Source: JBHIER01 sp046760705 [NCBI: bacterium]
GTDB lineage: Bacteria > JBHIER01 > G020348925
DNA: 24,904 nucleotides
Assembly (NCBI GenBank): GCA_046760705.1
Contig: JBHIER010000004.1
Coordinates: 1 to 24,904 of the forward strand
Reading direction: 5' to 3'
The position numbers and the translations under genes are program-made. A model generated the notes under the pieces. That model saw only the letters and a program-made list of their open reading frames with translations. It made no database searches and was not told the DNA's origin. Of the stretch, positions 1 through 7,006 are shown piece by piece. Each line of letters starts with the position of its first letter. The stretch's first letter is position 1.

Positions 1-537
1 GGCCAAGAAGGAGCAACTGCCGAAAAGTCGCTCAAGAGCCTTTTCTCTGTCATCGTAGTACTTTTTGTCCAAGACGCGGATGATGGTATCGAAACCGACG
101 ATGAAGAATATCTTCTTTGTCCCTTGCGGATAGAGTTTTCGAAGCGCGACTATCTTATCAACAAAGAGGCCGTGGCTGGACAGTCCTACGGAGACCTTCG
201 GTCTCTTCTGGGAGTAAATGAGAACCATCAACAGCCGATCCTCCAGATAAGCCTCACAAATTTCCTTGTCCAAGGTCTTTTTATCCAAGAGGAGGAGCAC
301 CTCATCCAGATCAAACTGAGATGCGGCCCTTTCGATAAGCTCAACGTGCGATAGGGTGAGGGGATTAAAGGAGGAAGGGAAGACCCCCAACTTCCCGGAG
401 TGTTTTTCCATACCATCTTTCGCCTTAGATATCAGGCTAATGGCGGGAGGACCTTGAGAATCCATAGATTCTAAGGTGTTTTTGAGACGATGGAGTCTTT
501 TGAAATTATAAATCTCCTCGGTCACCATAGTATACAT
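1..537 (-). CDS. Nicotinamide/nicotinate-nucleotide adenylyltransferase-like protein (POF1-like), 3' end cut by window
   Basis: Translating the minus strand from the ATG at 537 gives 179 residues open to the window edge. Around residues 51-66 is a nucleotidyltransferase signature, GVFPSSFNPLTLSHVELI, a variant of the GxFxPxHxGH motif in which the first His is Thr and the last His is kept; the SSFNPxTxxH form is typical of the yeast POF1-like NMN adenylyltransferases. Further on, FFIVGFDTIIRVLDKKYYDD matches the family's conserved G-x-DT-hxR-hhDxKYY segment. By family it would transfer AMP to NMN or NaMN in NAD synthesis or salvage, in the cytoplasm. The C-terminus, with the ISSTxxR-type motif expected of the family, lies outside the window. 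Start choice is uncertain: there is a second ATG at 528, no strong ribosome binding site, and the frame stays open upstream into a repeat. nadE lies 8 kb away in another unit. Confidence 0.72.
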   Translation of the reverse strand, partial: MYTMVTEEIYNFKRLHRLKNTLESMDSQGPPAISLISKAKDGMEKHSGKLGVFPSSFNPLTLSHVELIERAASQFDLDEVLLLLDKKTLDKEICEAYLEDRLLMVLIYSQKRPKVSVGLSSHGLFVDKIVALRKLYPQGTKKIFFIVGFDTIIRVLDKKYYDDREKALERLFGSCSFLA

Positions 538-567
538 TCTCACAAGTGTATGATCTACGGCGGCAAG

Positions 568-636
568 CCGTGCCTGGAGTTTTCGTTGCGACCCCGAACG
601 TGATTGCTTCGCTATCGCTCGCAATGACAGGCACGG
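568..636. repeat. MITE/REP-like palindromic element
   Basis: Perfect 9-bp terminal inverted repeats CCGTGCCTG (568-576) and CAGGCACGG (628-636) enclose a nested pair TTGCGA (586-591) / TCGCAA (619-624). The core reads GATTGCTTCGC then GCTCGCAATGACA, resembling the 'TGTCATTGCGAGC...GCAATC' dispersed intergenic palindrome common in many environmental bacteria. It lies about 30 nt upstream of the nucleotidyltransferase start. The gap 541-743 otherwise shows only a small palindrome ATGAC-TTCA-GTCAT (661-674) and no gene. Confidence 0.6.
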
Positions 637-743
637 GTCTTAGCTGTTATTTCTAAGGAAATGACTTCAGTCATCAAAACTCACAATGACAGCCAACAAA
701 AGACGTAACTATAGTTGTGAGCCATAGCCCTTTGTGAATCCCA

Positions 744-1592
744 TTAGGGCAGTATGGCGAAGACACGGGCCGGAAACCCAGAACCCCCTTGCGGTTTAGG
801 AAAAGTCACCACCGCTAAAGCCCCTCTCTCAGGGACCTTGTCCAGATTGGTCAAAAGTTCAATCTGATAGTGATCCTGACTGAGTATGTAGGTCTCGCAC
901 TCATAGTTGCCCGCAGAGGTACTCACTCCTGGGTCTGTGTCGGTCGTCTCATGTCCCGAGGCGGTGATCTTTCTCACTTCATACAGATACTTGAGTCCAT
1001 CGAGGCTCCAACCTGGATAATGGGCGATGCCATCGGCATCTTTATTGGCCATGAGTTCTGGGTCCGGCCATCTCTTTGACCAATCGGTGCGCATAGCCAC
1101 AAAGGCACCCTTCGGGATGGGCCCGTTTCTTTCCTCCCAGGCCTTGATGTGCCAGGCAGTGAGGACGAAGTCTCGATTTTCGTCGGCCTCTTTATGGACA
1201 TCGATGACAACAAGGGGCAGGATCATCTCCTTGAGCGATATCTCATCAATACTTCTTTTACCCTTAATAAAATGATTTGGAGGATCGCAGTGGGTCCCCC
1301 ATTGGCCCACATGGGAGAAGTACTCGGCGAAGAAACCCGATCCCTCGGTGCCCACGCCTTCTTCGTACCAATAAAGAGTATCCCGTTTAGACGAAGGAAA
1401 ACCGGGCCAGTGAGGGATGGCTGGATCAAAAGTATGGGTGAGATCGACAAATTCTCTGGTTTTGAGAAAATCGTGCACCTTCTCCAAAGTCAACTCTTCC
1501 GGCTCTTTCTTCACAACACACGAAAGGAAGAGAGAACCCACAAGGAAGATGACGAGGATCACTGGGAGAGCAAAGGATGATCTTTTTGACAT
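744..1592 (-). CDS. Secreted cyclase-family (kynurenine formamidase-like) metal-dependent hydrolase, probable lipoprotein
   Basis: The 282-residue product belongs to the cyclase / kynurenine-formamidase superfamily (PF04199 type). The core motif QWGTHCDPPNHF (about residues 99-110) corresponds to the HxGTHxDxPxHF metal-binding signature, with the first His replaced by Gln. Further conserved segments are AMRTDWSKRWPD, ASGHETTDTDPG and HYQIELLTNLD, which should supply the remaining His and Glu ligands. Members hydrolyse cyclic amides, formamides or lactones; the substrate cannot be inferred. A basic N-terminus, hydrophobic residues 8-23 and SLFLSC ending at Cys25 look like a lipoprotein signal, though Phe at -3 is atypical. 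I use the ATG at 1592 rather than the in-frame ATG at 1619, because GGAGGTGATTGAG precedes it ideally. It is the distal gene after alr, separated by 229 nt containing hairpins, so it may be transcribed on its own. Confidence 0.85.
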   Translation of the reverse strand: MSKRSSFALPVILVIFLVGSLFLSCVVKKEPEELTLEKVHDFLKTREFVDLTHTFDPAIPHWPGFPSSKRDTLYWYEEGVGTEGSGFFAEYFSHVGQWGTHCDPPNHFIKGKRSIDEISLKEMILPLVVIDVHKEADENRDFVLTAWHIKAWEERNGPIPKGAFVAMRTDWSKRWPDPELMANKDADGIAHYPGWSLDGLKYLYEVRKITASGHETTDTDPGVSTSAGNYECETYILSQDHYQIELLTNLDKVPERGALAVVTFPKPQGGSGFPARVFAILP

Positions 1593-1600
1593 CTCAATCA

Positions 1601-1615
1601 CCTCCTCACAGGAGG
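1601..1615 (-). promoter_or_regulatory. Hairpin that can mask the cyclase Shine-Dalgarno sequence
   Basis: In the minus-strand transcript the sequence CCTCC-TGTGA-GGAGG forms a perfect 5-bp stem with a 5-nt loop. Its 3' arm is the Shine-Dalgarno core for the ATG at 1592. A short GC-rich stem of this kind could reduce initiation unless opened. Whether it is regulated is unknown. Confidence 0.45.
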
Positions 1616-1695
1616 GCACCTGCCCACGTCCAAGATAACATTCATAGTTCCGATGACATCGTTAATGTTAGTTCGATCCGACGCACTCCATCTAC

Positions 1696-1744
1696 GGGCT
1701 ACACTACATTCTCCTGCATAATTCGTTCCATAGTAGTGTAGCCC
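1696..1744. repeat. 12-bp perfect inverted repeat between alr and the cyclase gene
   Basis: GGGCTACACTAC (1696-1707) and GTAGTGTAGCCC (1733-1744) are perfect reverse complements around a 25-nt loop. Neither side carries a T-tract, so a simple Rho-independent terminator is unlikely. It could be the remnant of a small mobile element, an operator, or an mRNA hairpin between the two genes. Nothing else is recognisable in 1620-1821. Confidence 0.6.
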
Positions 1745-1821
1745 CTCGTGGGCGCATTTTCTTCCCTCGTTGGCATACCCGATCCGTAAATATTTTTGGG
1801 CAGAGCATACGTGTCGGACGT

Positions 1822-2946
1822 TTATCTTTTATACGACCTGGGGACCCGGCTGGCGATGGAGCAGATGACCTCGTAGTTGATGGTATCAAGTCGGTGAGCG
1901 ACCTCATCGGCGGTGATCTCATCGTCGCCCTGTTTACCGATAAGAACCACCTCATCACCTATGGCTACTCCGGGGATATCGGTCACATCGACCATGAACT
2001 GGTCCATACAGACGGCCCCGACCGCCGGCGCCCTCCGGCCGCGGACAAGCACCTGCCCCCGGTTGGAGAGGTGACGGTTGAAACCGTCGGCGTACCCCAC
2101 GGGGATGATGGCGATCGTCCTCTCCCCTGGGGTCACGTATGTCCGCCCATAACTGATGCTCCAATCCCTGGGAACCTGTTTCAGAGTTAGGATCCTGGCC
2201 TTCCAGCTTAAGGCCGGTTTCAGCGGGAGGTTCCTGTTTACCCTTTCCGAGGGGTAGAGGCCGTACAGGGTGATCCCGGGGCGCACCAGGTTGAAATAAG
2301 ACTGGGGGTAGTTCAGAATGGCGGCGCTGTTGGCAGCGTGCTGTAGAGGGATGTAAACGCCTCTCCCCTCCAATTCGCTGATGATGGCGTTGAACTGACG
2401 AATCTGCCCCAGAGTGAATTCATCCCCCTGCTCATCGGCAACAGGGAAATGGGTATAGATCCCCTCCAGTTCGATAAATTCCATAGATTTCAATTGGGTA
2501 ACATATCCGATCACATCGTCCCTCAGGGCTCCGAATCGGCCCATACCGGTATCGATCTTCACATGGGCTTTGATCGTACGGCCAAACCTCTTCCCGGCCT
2601 GGGCCAAGGCCTGCGCAACCTCCAGAGAACAGAGGGTCACAGTTACCTTCAGTTCCACCGCCCGCTCCGCCTCCTCGGGTAAAATGGTGCCCATAATCAA
2701 GATAGGAGTCGCAATCTGAGCTCGGCGCAGATCCATCGCCTCGTCCAGGATGGACACGCCCAGCATGTCAACCCCGGCCCTTTCCAGCACCCTGGCCACC
2801 TCGACCATTCCGTGGCCGTATGCGTTGGCCTTAATCGTGCCCAAGATCTTCCTCGGGCCTAGCTTCTGGCGAAGGGCGGCCAGATTTTCCGCGATTGCCT
2901 TCAGATCGACTTCCACCCAGGCAGGGCGTGAGGGTGTACCTGTCAC
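1822..2946 (-). CDS. alr: Alanine racemase
   Basis: The 374-residue product is a full-length fold-III PLP alanine racemase converting L-Ala to D-Ala for peptidoglycan synthesis. The PLP lysine is Lys39 in the signature GTIKANAYGHG, at the start of the N-terminal TIM barrel; the opposing catalytic tyrosine is Tyr266 in ISYGRTY in the C-terminal beta domain. HVKIDTGMGRFG (128-139), HAANSAAIL (203-211), VRPGITLYGLYP and VCMDQFMVDVT are also the expected family blocks. The start is a GTG at 2946 preceded by AAGGG five bases upstream; no better start is seen. It follows the S41 protease on the same strand after 152 nt that contain a terminator-like hairpin, so it may have its own promoter. It supplies the D-Ala used by the MurF branch encoded elsewhere in the window. 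Confidence 0.97.
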   Translation of the reverse strand: MTGTPSRPAWVEVDLKAIAENLAALRQKLGPRKILGTIKANAYGHGMVEVARVLERAGVDMLGVSILDEAMDLRRAQIATPILIMGTILPEEAERAVELKVTVTLCSLEVAQALAQAGKRFGRTIKAHVKIDTGMGRFGALRDDVIGYVTQLKSMEFIELEGIYTHFPVADEQGDEFTLGQIRQFNAIISELEGRGVYIPLQHAANSAAILNYPQSYFNLVRPGITLYGLYPSERVNRNLPLKPALSWKARILTLKQVPRDWSISYGRTYVTPGERTIAIIPVGYADGFNRHLSNRGQVLVRGRRAPAVGAVCMDQFMVDVTDIPGVAIGDEVVLIGKQGDDEITADEVAHRLDTINYEVICSIASRVPRSYKR

Positions 2947-3002
2947 TTTTTCCCTTCTCTCTCAAACGGGACCTGAAACTTTTACTTATATGAGATCAAG
3001 AA

Positions 3003-3026
3003 AGGCGCACCTATTTCGGTACGCCT
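3003..3026 (-). terminator. Possible Rho-independent terminator after the S41 protease gene
   Basis: Minus-strand RNA can fold AGGCG / CGCCT with an extra ACC/GGT pairing inside (one mismatch) and a 6-nt loop, followed by TTTCTT. It lies 72 nt beyond the protease stop and 56 nt before alr. The T-tract is broken by a C, so termination may be partial. Confidence 0.45.
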
Positions 3027-3098
3027 GCCTCAGCCCCCTCTGGGGAATGAGCTCTCCTCTTGAGACGGTCTCTGCCCCGGATATCTCAGGTCTACGGC

Positions 3099-4745
3099 CT
3101 AATCCTCCTCATTCGCTGCAGCCAAGTTATTGTAGTAGAGGTCGAGATGGTTGAGAAGCTCGATGGCCGCTGCTACCTGTGGGTCGTGGCGAAGTCTTAT
3201 CTCCGTCTCCTTCTCCGCCCCCCATAAATCCAGGGCGATCTGGGCTCTCAGCCGCCACTTGATAAATTCTCTGCTGCGGTCGAAGCCCCGCTCCTTTTCC
3301 GCCTCGATCTGTCTTTCAAGGTCGTCCAGAAGTCCATCGACTGCCGGGCTATAATGTTCTCTCTGAGAGATCTTGCGGAGATTCTCCACCTCTGACAGCC
3401 CGGCGGCTTCGTAGCTCAAGCCCTTCTCCTCAACGAAACCCTTAAATTCGGTCAGCATCTCATCGGTCACTTCAAAATCTGGACTCAGATCGGGGTGGGC
3501 GGCCGTGTAGTGGGCTGCAAAGGCCAGGAACATCCCCTTGCGCAGAAGATCAGATTCGAGACGGATCAGCTTAGGAGCTTCGACCTCGATATCCGGTGTG
3601 ATCCCCCCACCGGCATAGACCACACGCCCACTCTCCGTATGAAACTGCTCTTTTTCAGCCTCTTTCTCATCTGCATCGTCCTTCTGGATGCAGCGTCCGC
3701 TGGGCGTGTAATATTTGGCGGTAGTAATCTTGAGGGCCTCTTCTGATCCGAGGGGTAGAATCGATTGGACCAACCCCTTGCCGAAGGTGAGGGTGCCGAC
3801 GATGAGGCCCCGGTCCCAGTCCTGGATGGCCCCGGCGAAGATCTCGGAAGCACTGGCGCTGCCCTTGTCCACGAGGACAACCAGGGGCTTGTGGCCGTAA
3901 ACAGGGTCCTCCTGGGCTAAAAACGCCACCTCATTTGCCCCACCCCTCCCCTTTGTGGAAACGATCAGCTTGCCCTTTGGCAGAAACTTGTCGGTGACAT
4001 CGACGGCTTGACTGAGCAGTCCCCCGGAGTTCATCCTCAGATCGAAGATCAACCCTTTGACACCTTGCTCCAAAACTTTTTCAAGGGCCTTCTTCACTTC
4101 TTGCCCCGATCGTTTGGAGAATTTCCTCAGCCGGATGTACCCGATGCTGTCGCCCAACACTCCGGCGTAGGAGACGCTCTTGACCTCGATGAGATCCCTG
4201 GTGATGGTGTAATCGATGGGTTCGAGCACCCCCTCCCGCTCGATGGTGATGGTCACCTGAGTCCCTTTGGGGCCGCGCAGAATGGAGGCAGCTTTGGCTG
4301 TTGTAAACCCTTTTGTGGACTCTCCCTCGATCTTGACGATCTTATCTCCGGCCTGAATGCCGATCCGGTGTGCCGGTGTGCCTTCGATGGGAGAGATGAC
4401 CGTCAGCACACCACTGCGGATGCCGATGTTGATCCCCAGCCCTTCAAACTTGCCCTTTGTGCCGATCTTGAGCTCGTCGTAATGCCTCTTCTTCATGTAC
4501 TGGGTGTACGGGTCGAGGGTGGTCAGCATACCCTTGATGCTGGCCTGCATGAGCTCATCGATGCTCACCTCTTCCACGTACCTGGTACTGACCGCCTCAT
4601 AGATCCGATTAAAGAGGGTAAAATTCTTGCGGATGCTGCGGTAGATCTCCTCCTTATCGGCCAACAGGGAGCTAAAGGTTACTCCCACAAAGAGGACGAT
4701 CAGGGACAGGGCTGCAAGTCGTTTCAACCGATTGTCTCGCATCAT
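3099..4745 (-). CDS. S41-family C-terminal processing peptidase (CtpA/Prc type)
   Basis: The 548-residue protein begins with an uncleaved or cleaved export signal (hydrophobic residues about 11-28), then a helical region, a PDZ domain (about 97-185, containing KFEGLGINIG and AGDKIVKIEG) and the S41 protease core (about 200-385). The catalytic pair is visible as Ser298 in KGSASASEI and Lys323 in TFGKGLVQ, the canonical 25-residue spacing. GGITPDIEVEAP follows. It should cleave substrates from their C-termini in the periplasm. Typical CtpA proteins are about 400-450 residues; this one has a further ~150-residue, mainly helical C-terminal extension (about 395-548), seen in some lineages. The start ATG at 4745 has GGGGAGG upstream; a second ATG follows immediately. 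It starts 22 nt after tmk, so the two are probably co-transcribed. Confidence 0.95.
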   Translation of the reverse strand: MMRDNRLKRLAALSLIVLFVGVTFSSLLADKEEIYRSIRKNFTLFNRIYEAVSTRYVEEVSIDELMQASIKGMLTTLDPYTQYMKKRHYDELKIGTKGKFEGLGINIGIRSGVLTVISPIEGTPAHRIGIQAGDKIVKIEGESTKGFTTAKAASILRGPKGTQVTITIEREGVLEPIDYTITRDLIEVKSVSYAGVLGDSIGYIRLRKFSKRSGQEVKKALEKVLEQGVKGLIFDLRMNSGGLLSQAVDVTDKFLPKGKLIVSTKGRGGANEVAFLAQEDPVYGHKPLVVLVDKGSASASEIFAGAIQDWDRGLIVGTLTFGKGLVQSILPLGSEEALKITTAKYYTPSGRCIQKDDADEKEAEKEQFHTESGRVVYAGGGITPDIEVEAPKLIRLESDLLRKGMFLAFAAHYTAAHPDLSPDFEVTDEMLTEFKGFVEEKGLSYEAAGLSEVENLRKISQREHYSPAVDGLLDDLERQIEAEKERGFDRSREFIKWRLRAQIALDLWGAEKETEIRLRHDPQVAAAIELLNHLDLYYNNLAAANEED

Positions 4746-4767
4746 TGGTATCCTCCCCTAATAATAA

Positions 4768-5391
4768 TCATTGCAGTAGTGAGTGGACGAACTTTCGAAT
4801 CTGCTGCTCGAGTTCATCGATGGGTTTGGTTCCGTCGATCACCCGGAATCGACCCGGCTCCTGTCTGGCCATCTCCAAATAACCTTCTCTGACCCTGCGG
4901 TGGAACTCTTCCTGGCTCCCTTCCAACCGGTCGACCGTCTTCTGCATGGCGGCCATCCGCTCCCCACAGATCTCGGGAGCAAGGTCCACGAGAATGGTCA
5001 CATCGGGCGCCAGATGTGATGTGGCAATGGCGTTCAATTTGCGGATCAGCTCTCTGTCCAGGCCCCGACCGTATCCTTGGTAGGCCAGGGTGGCATCCAT
5101 GAAGCGGTCGGAGATGACCACTTTACCCTGCTTCAGGGCCGGCCGGATGAGCTCTTCAGTCAGTTGAGCGCGACTGGCCATGTAGAGGAACATCTCCGTC
5201 AGCCAGAGCATGTGGCAATTGGCCCTGTCCAAAAGGAGGGTTCTGATCTTTTCGGAAACCACCGTCCCTCCAGGCTCCCGAGTCAGCACCACCTGCCGGC
5301 CCTGGGCCGAAAGGTACGCCGCCAAGCGCTCAGCCTGGGTCGTCTTGCCGCATCCATCGATGCCCTCCAAAGTGATGAAGAGACCTCTCAT
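4768..5391 (-). CDS. tmk: Thymidylate kinase
   Basis: The 207-residue product phosphorylates dTMP to dTDP with ATP in the cytoplasm. The P-loop is GIDGCGKTT at residues 10-18. DRFMDATLAYQGYGRG contains the DR motif and the LAYQG base-recognition stretch, and VTILVDLAPEI is the expected strand. The frame is open further upstream to an ATG at 5433, but the ATG at 5391 is chosen because family members begin within a few residues of FITLEGIDG and because GGAAGGAAGGAG directly precedes it. It heads the minus-strand unit tmk-S41 protease, with a promoter-like sequence about 50 nt upstream, and is divergent from the CopG-like/ATPase block. Confidence 0.96.
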   Translation of the reverse strand: MRGLFITLEGIDGCGKTTQAERLAAYLSAQGRQVVLTREPGGTVVSEKIRTLLLDRANCHMLWLTEMFLYMASRAQLTEELIRPALKQGKVVISDRFMDATLAYQGYGRGLDRELIRKLNAIATSHLAPDVTILVDLAPEICGERMAAMQKTVDRLEGSQEEFHRRVREGYLEMARQEPGRFRVIDGTKPIDELEQQIRKFVHSLLQ

Positions 5392-5442
5392 ACTCCTTCC
5401 TTCCGTTAACAGATTGAACGCTCGTTTCGCCAATCTGTTTCG

Positions 5443-5471
5443 AATATATAACTACCGACAGCCAGGTGCAA
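5443..5471 (-). promoter_or_regulatory. Candidate sigma70 promoter for tmk
   Basis: On the minus strand, TTGCAC (5466-5471) is followed by a 17-nt spacer and TATATT (5443-5448), five of six bases matching the -10 consensus. The -35 box is weaker. It lies about 52 nt upstream of the tmk start, in an A+T-rich stretch. Confidence 0.5.
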
Positions 5472-5545
5472 GAAAAAAACCGGAGCGAAAGACTCGATTA
5501 AAAAGGCACATGAGGATAAATTGGCCATAGAAGGGAGAAAAAAAC

Positions 5546-5574
5546 TTTACAAATGAAAGCTTTTGTATTAGATT
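5546..5574 (+). promoter_or_regulatory. Weak candidate promoter for the CopG-like/ATPase block
   Basis: TTTACA (5546-5551), 17-nt spacer, TAGATT (5569-5574). The -35 is good and the -10 has four of six consensus bases. It lies about 65 nt before the CopG-like ORF and points away from tmk. Confidence 0.3.
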
Positions 5575-5638
5575 ATGATAGATGAAGTGACAGCAAAAAA
5601 GAAAGGGCTTTACCAAAAAGAGAGGAGGTGACATCCCC

Positions 5639-5797
5639 CTGAAAACTTCGGAGCCCAAAAGGGATGAAGAGCTGGCAGAGTTTTGGTCGACCCATCACCT
5701 CACCGATTTTCTGGACGATCTGGAGGAGGCCGACCAGTCCATTTTTGTTCGGCCGGAAAAGAGACATCTAAACCGAAAACCTCTCAAGAGTCAATAG
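5639..5797 (+). CDS. CopG/BrnA-type antitoxin-like small protein with non-standard start
   Basis: A 52-codon frame encodes a short acidic then basic product containing DEELAEFWSTHHLTDFLDDL, which resembles the 'EEExxFWxTHDxTDY' block of the CopG-type antitoxins found next to BrnT and other small toxins. Such proteins bind DNA as ribbon-helix-helix dimers and neutralise a toxin. No ATG, GTG or TTG occurs between the upstream in-frame TGA and this motif. The only plausible initiator is the CTG at 5639, preceded at 7 nt by a near-perfect GGAGGTGA, so translation seems intended; an ATG lost by mutation is the alternative. The C-terminal part after the FW motif is short. No toxin gene is seen beside it: tmk diverges on one side and the ATPase follows 39 nt downstream. 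It may be an orphan or a decaying remnant. Confidence 0.5.
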   Translation: MKTSEPKRDEELAEFWSTHHLTDFLDDLEEADQSIFVRPEKRHLNRKPLKSQ

Positions 5798-5836
5798 TAT
5801 GTTTAGCCTTTGATTAATGTGAAGGTTTAAAATCCT

Positions 5837-7006
5837 ATGAATCGAGAGAATCCTTTTTCGCCGACGTTTCCAGTTAATCCAAAGTATTTTGTCAACCGAA
5901 CCGATGTAATAGACTCGCTCAAACGGGCTTTTGGGAGGTCTATCAAGTCGGAATTTCCAACCCCGGATAATGTGGCCATATTAGGTGATTGGGGAGTTGG
6001 GAAAACATCGATGCTGCGGAAGTTTGAGGAGATTGCCTTGAGAGAGTTTAAGAGTAGAAAGGTAGTCTCTGCAATTGTAGAATTGATTCCCACTTCGTGC
6101 AACTCTTTTTTCCTCTTTATGAAAAAGGTGGTGGATGACATTGAAAGGAGCTTTGCAGTCAAAGCCCCAATCATGGTCAAACTCAGGGAGAGGATAAGAG
6201 AATGGAGGGTCAAATCGATCGGGGTTGGGACCGCCTTGGAACTGGAGCGAAAAATCAGAGAGAGATCGGAAGTGACCGTTTTTGAGGATGCGCTCATTCA
6301 TTTTTGGAAGGCCGTAGAGAGCTTAGGGATTGATACAGTCATCCTCATGCTCGATGACCTTCATTATTTAGCCGAAGGATATCCTCAAGGATTGTATGAC
6401 CTGCGGGGAATATTTCAAGGACTTCCGAGGCACGGCTGCAATTTCATGCTCTGTATGAGTGGCAGCAGAGACTTATTCGCCGAAGTTCGAGAGCTGGCCG
6501 AACCCTTTGCCAGATTCTTCAATGTAAAACATACTCTGGACAACTTTTCCCCCGAGGAGACGAGGAACGCCATTCTTACCCCAATAGAAAGGGCAGGATT
6601 GAATATAACTGTCGAAGAAAGGGTGGTCCAGAAAATTTATGATCTCACTGTTGGACATCCATTTTTCATCCATTTCCTTATGAGAGAGCTGGTCACCATA
6701 AGGGAAAAAGGGAAGATCTCAATTGGTTTTTTTGATAACCACTATCCGATAGTAGAAAGGATTATGGCCAGGGAGAAATTTGCAGGAGACTTTTCCATCG
6801 CCAGTGACAAGGAGAAGGAGATCTTGTTAGCTGTGGCGGCAATTAAATCGGATACTTTTACACCTTCGCAGTTGAAAATTAAGAATGTCAGACCTCGCTT
6901 CAATGGTATGGTTAGGAAGAATCTCATAGTTAAAGTAGGGCGAGGGGAATATGGTTTGTATCATCCCTTATTCAAGGAATATTTACGAAATGTAGAGAAT
7001 ACATAA
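5837..7006 (+). CDS. AAA/archaeal-type (Orc1-Cdc6-like, STAND-related) ATPase
   Basis: The 389-residue protein starts with NPFSPTFPVNPKYFVNR, the 'NPF...F.xR' lead-in found in archaeal-type and Orc1/Cdc6-like ATPases. Walker A is GDWGVGKTS at 50-58, Walker B VILMLDD at 168-174, and LCMSGSRD at 205-212 fits sensor 1. An arginine-rich helical insert lies at about 115-145. The C-terminus (about 300-385) looks like a winged helix, with FNGMVRKNLIVKVGRGEYGLYHPLFKEYLR. Such proteins act as nucleotide switches in DNA binding, signalling or defence; the specific role is unknown. There is only a weak GAAGG 11 nt before the ATG. It is the only long plus-strand gene, clearly richer in A+T than tmk or the dcw genes, and stands between two minus-strand units, so horizontal acquisition is likely. 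Confidence 0.85.
   Translation: MNRENPFSPTFPVNPKYFVNRTDVIDSLKRAFGRSIKSEFPTPDNVAILGDWGVGKTSMLRKFEEIALREFKSRKVVSAIVELIPTSCNSFFLFMKKVVDDIERSFAVKAPIMVKLRERIREWRVKSIGVGTALELERKIRERSEVTVFEDALIHFWKAVESLGIDTVILMLDDLHYLAEGYPQGLYDLRGIFQGLPRHGCNFMLCMSGSRDLFAEVRELAEPFARFFNVKHTLDNFSPEETRNAILTPIERAGLNITVEERVVQKIYDLTVGHPFFIHFLMRELVTIREKGKISIGFFDNHYPIVERIMAREKFAGDFSIASDKEKEILLAVAAIKSDTFTPSQLKIKNVRPRFNGMVRKNLIVKVGRGEYGLYHPLFKEYLRNVENT

Noticed and set aside
4008-4892. 294-codon plus-strand open frame over the S41 protease and tmk
   Set aside because: Antisense shadow of GC-rich genes; the composition and content are not protein-like.
5552-5584. Short plus-strand frame MKAFVLDYDR before the CopG-like ORF
   Set aside because: Only ten codons; similarity to a dehydrogenase N-terminus is by chance and nothing follows.
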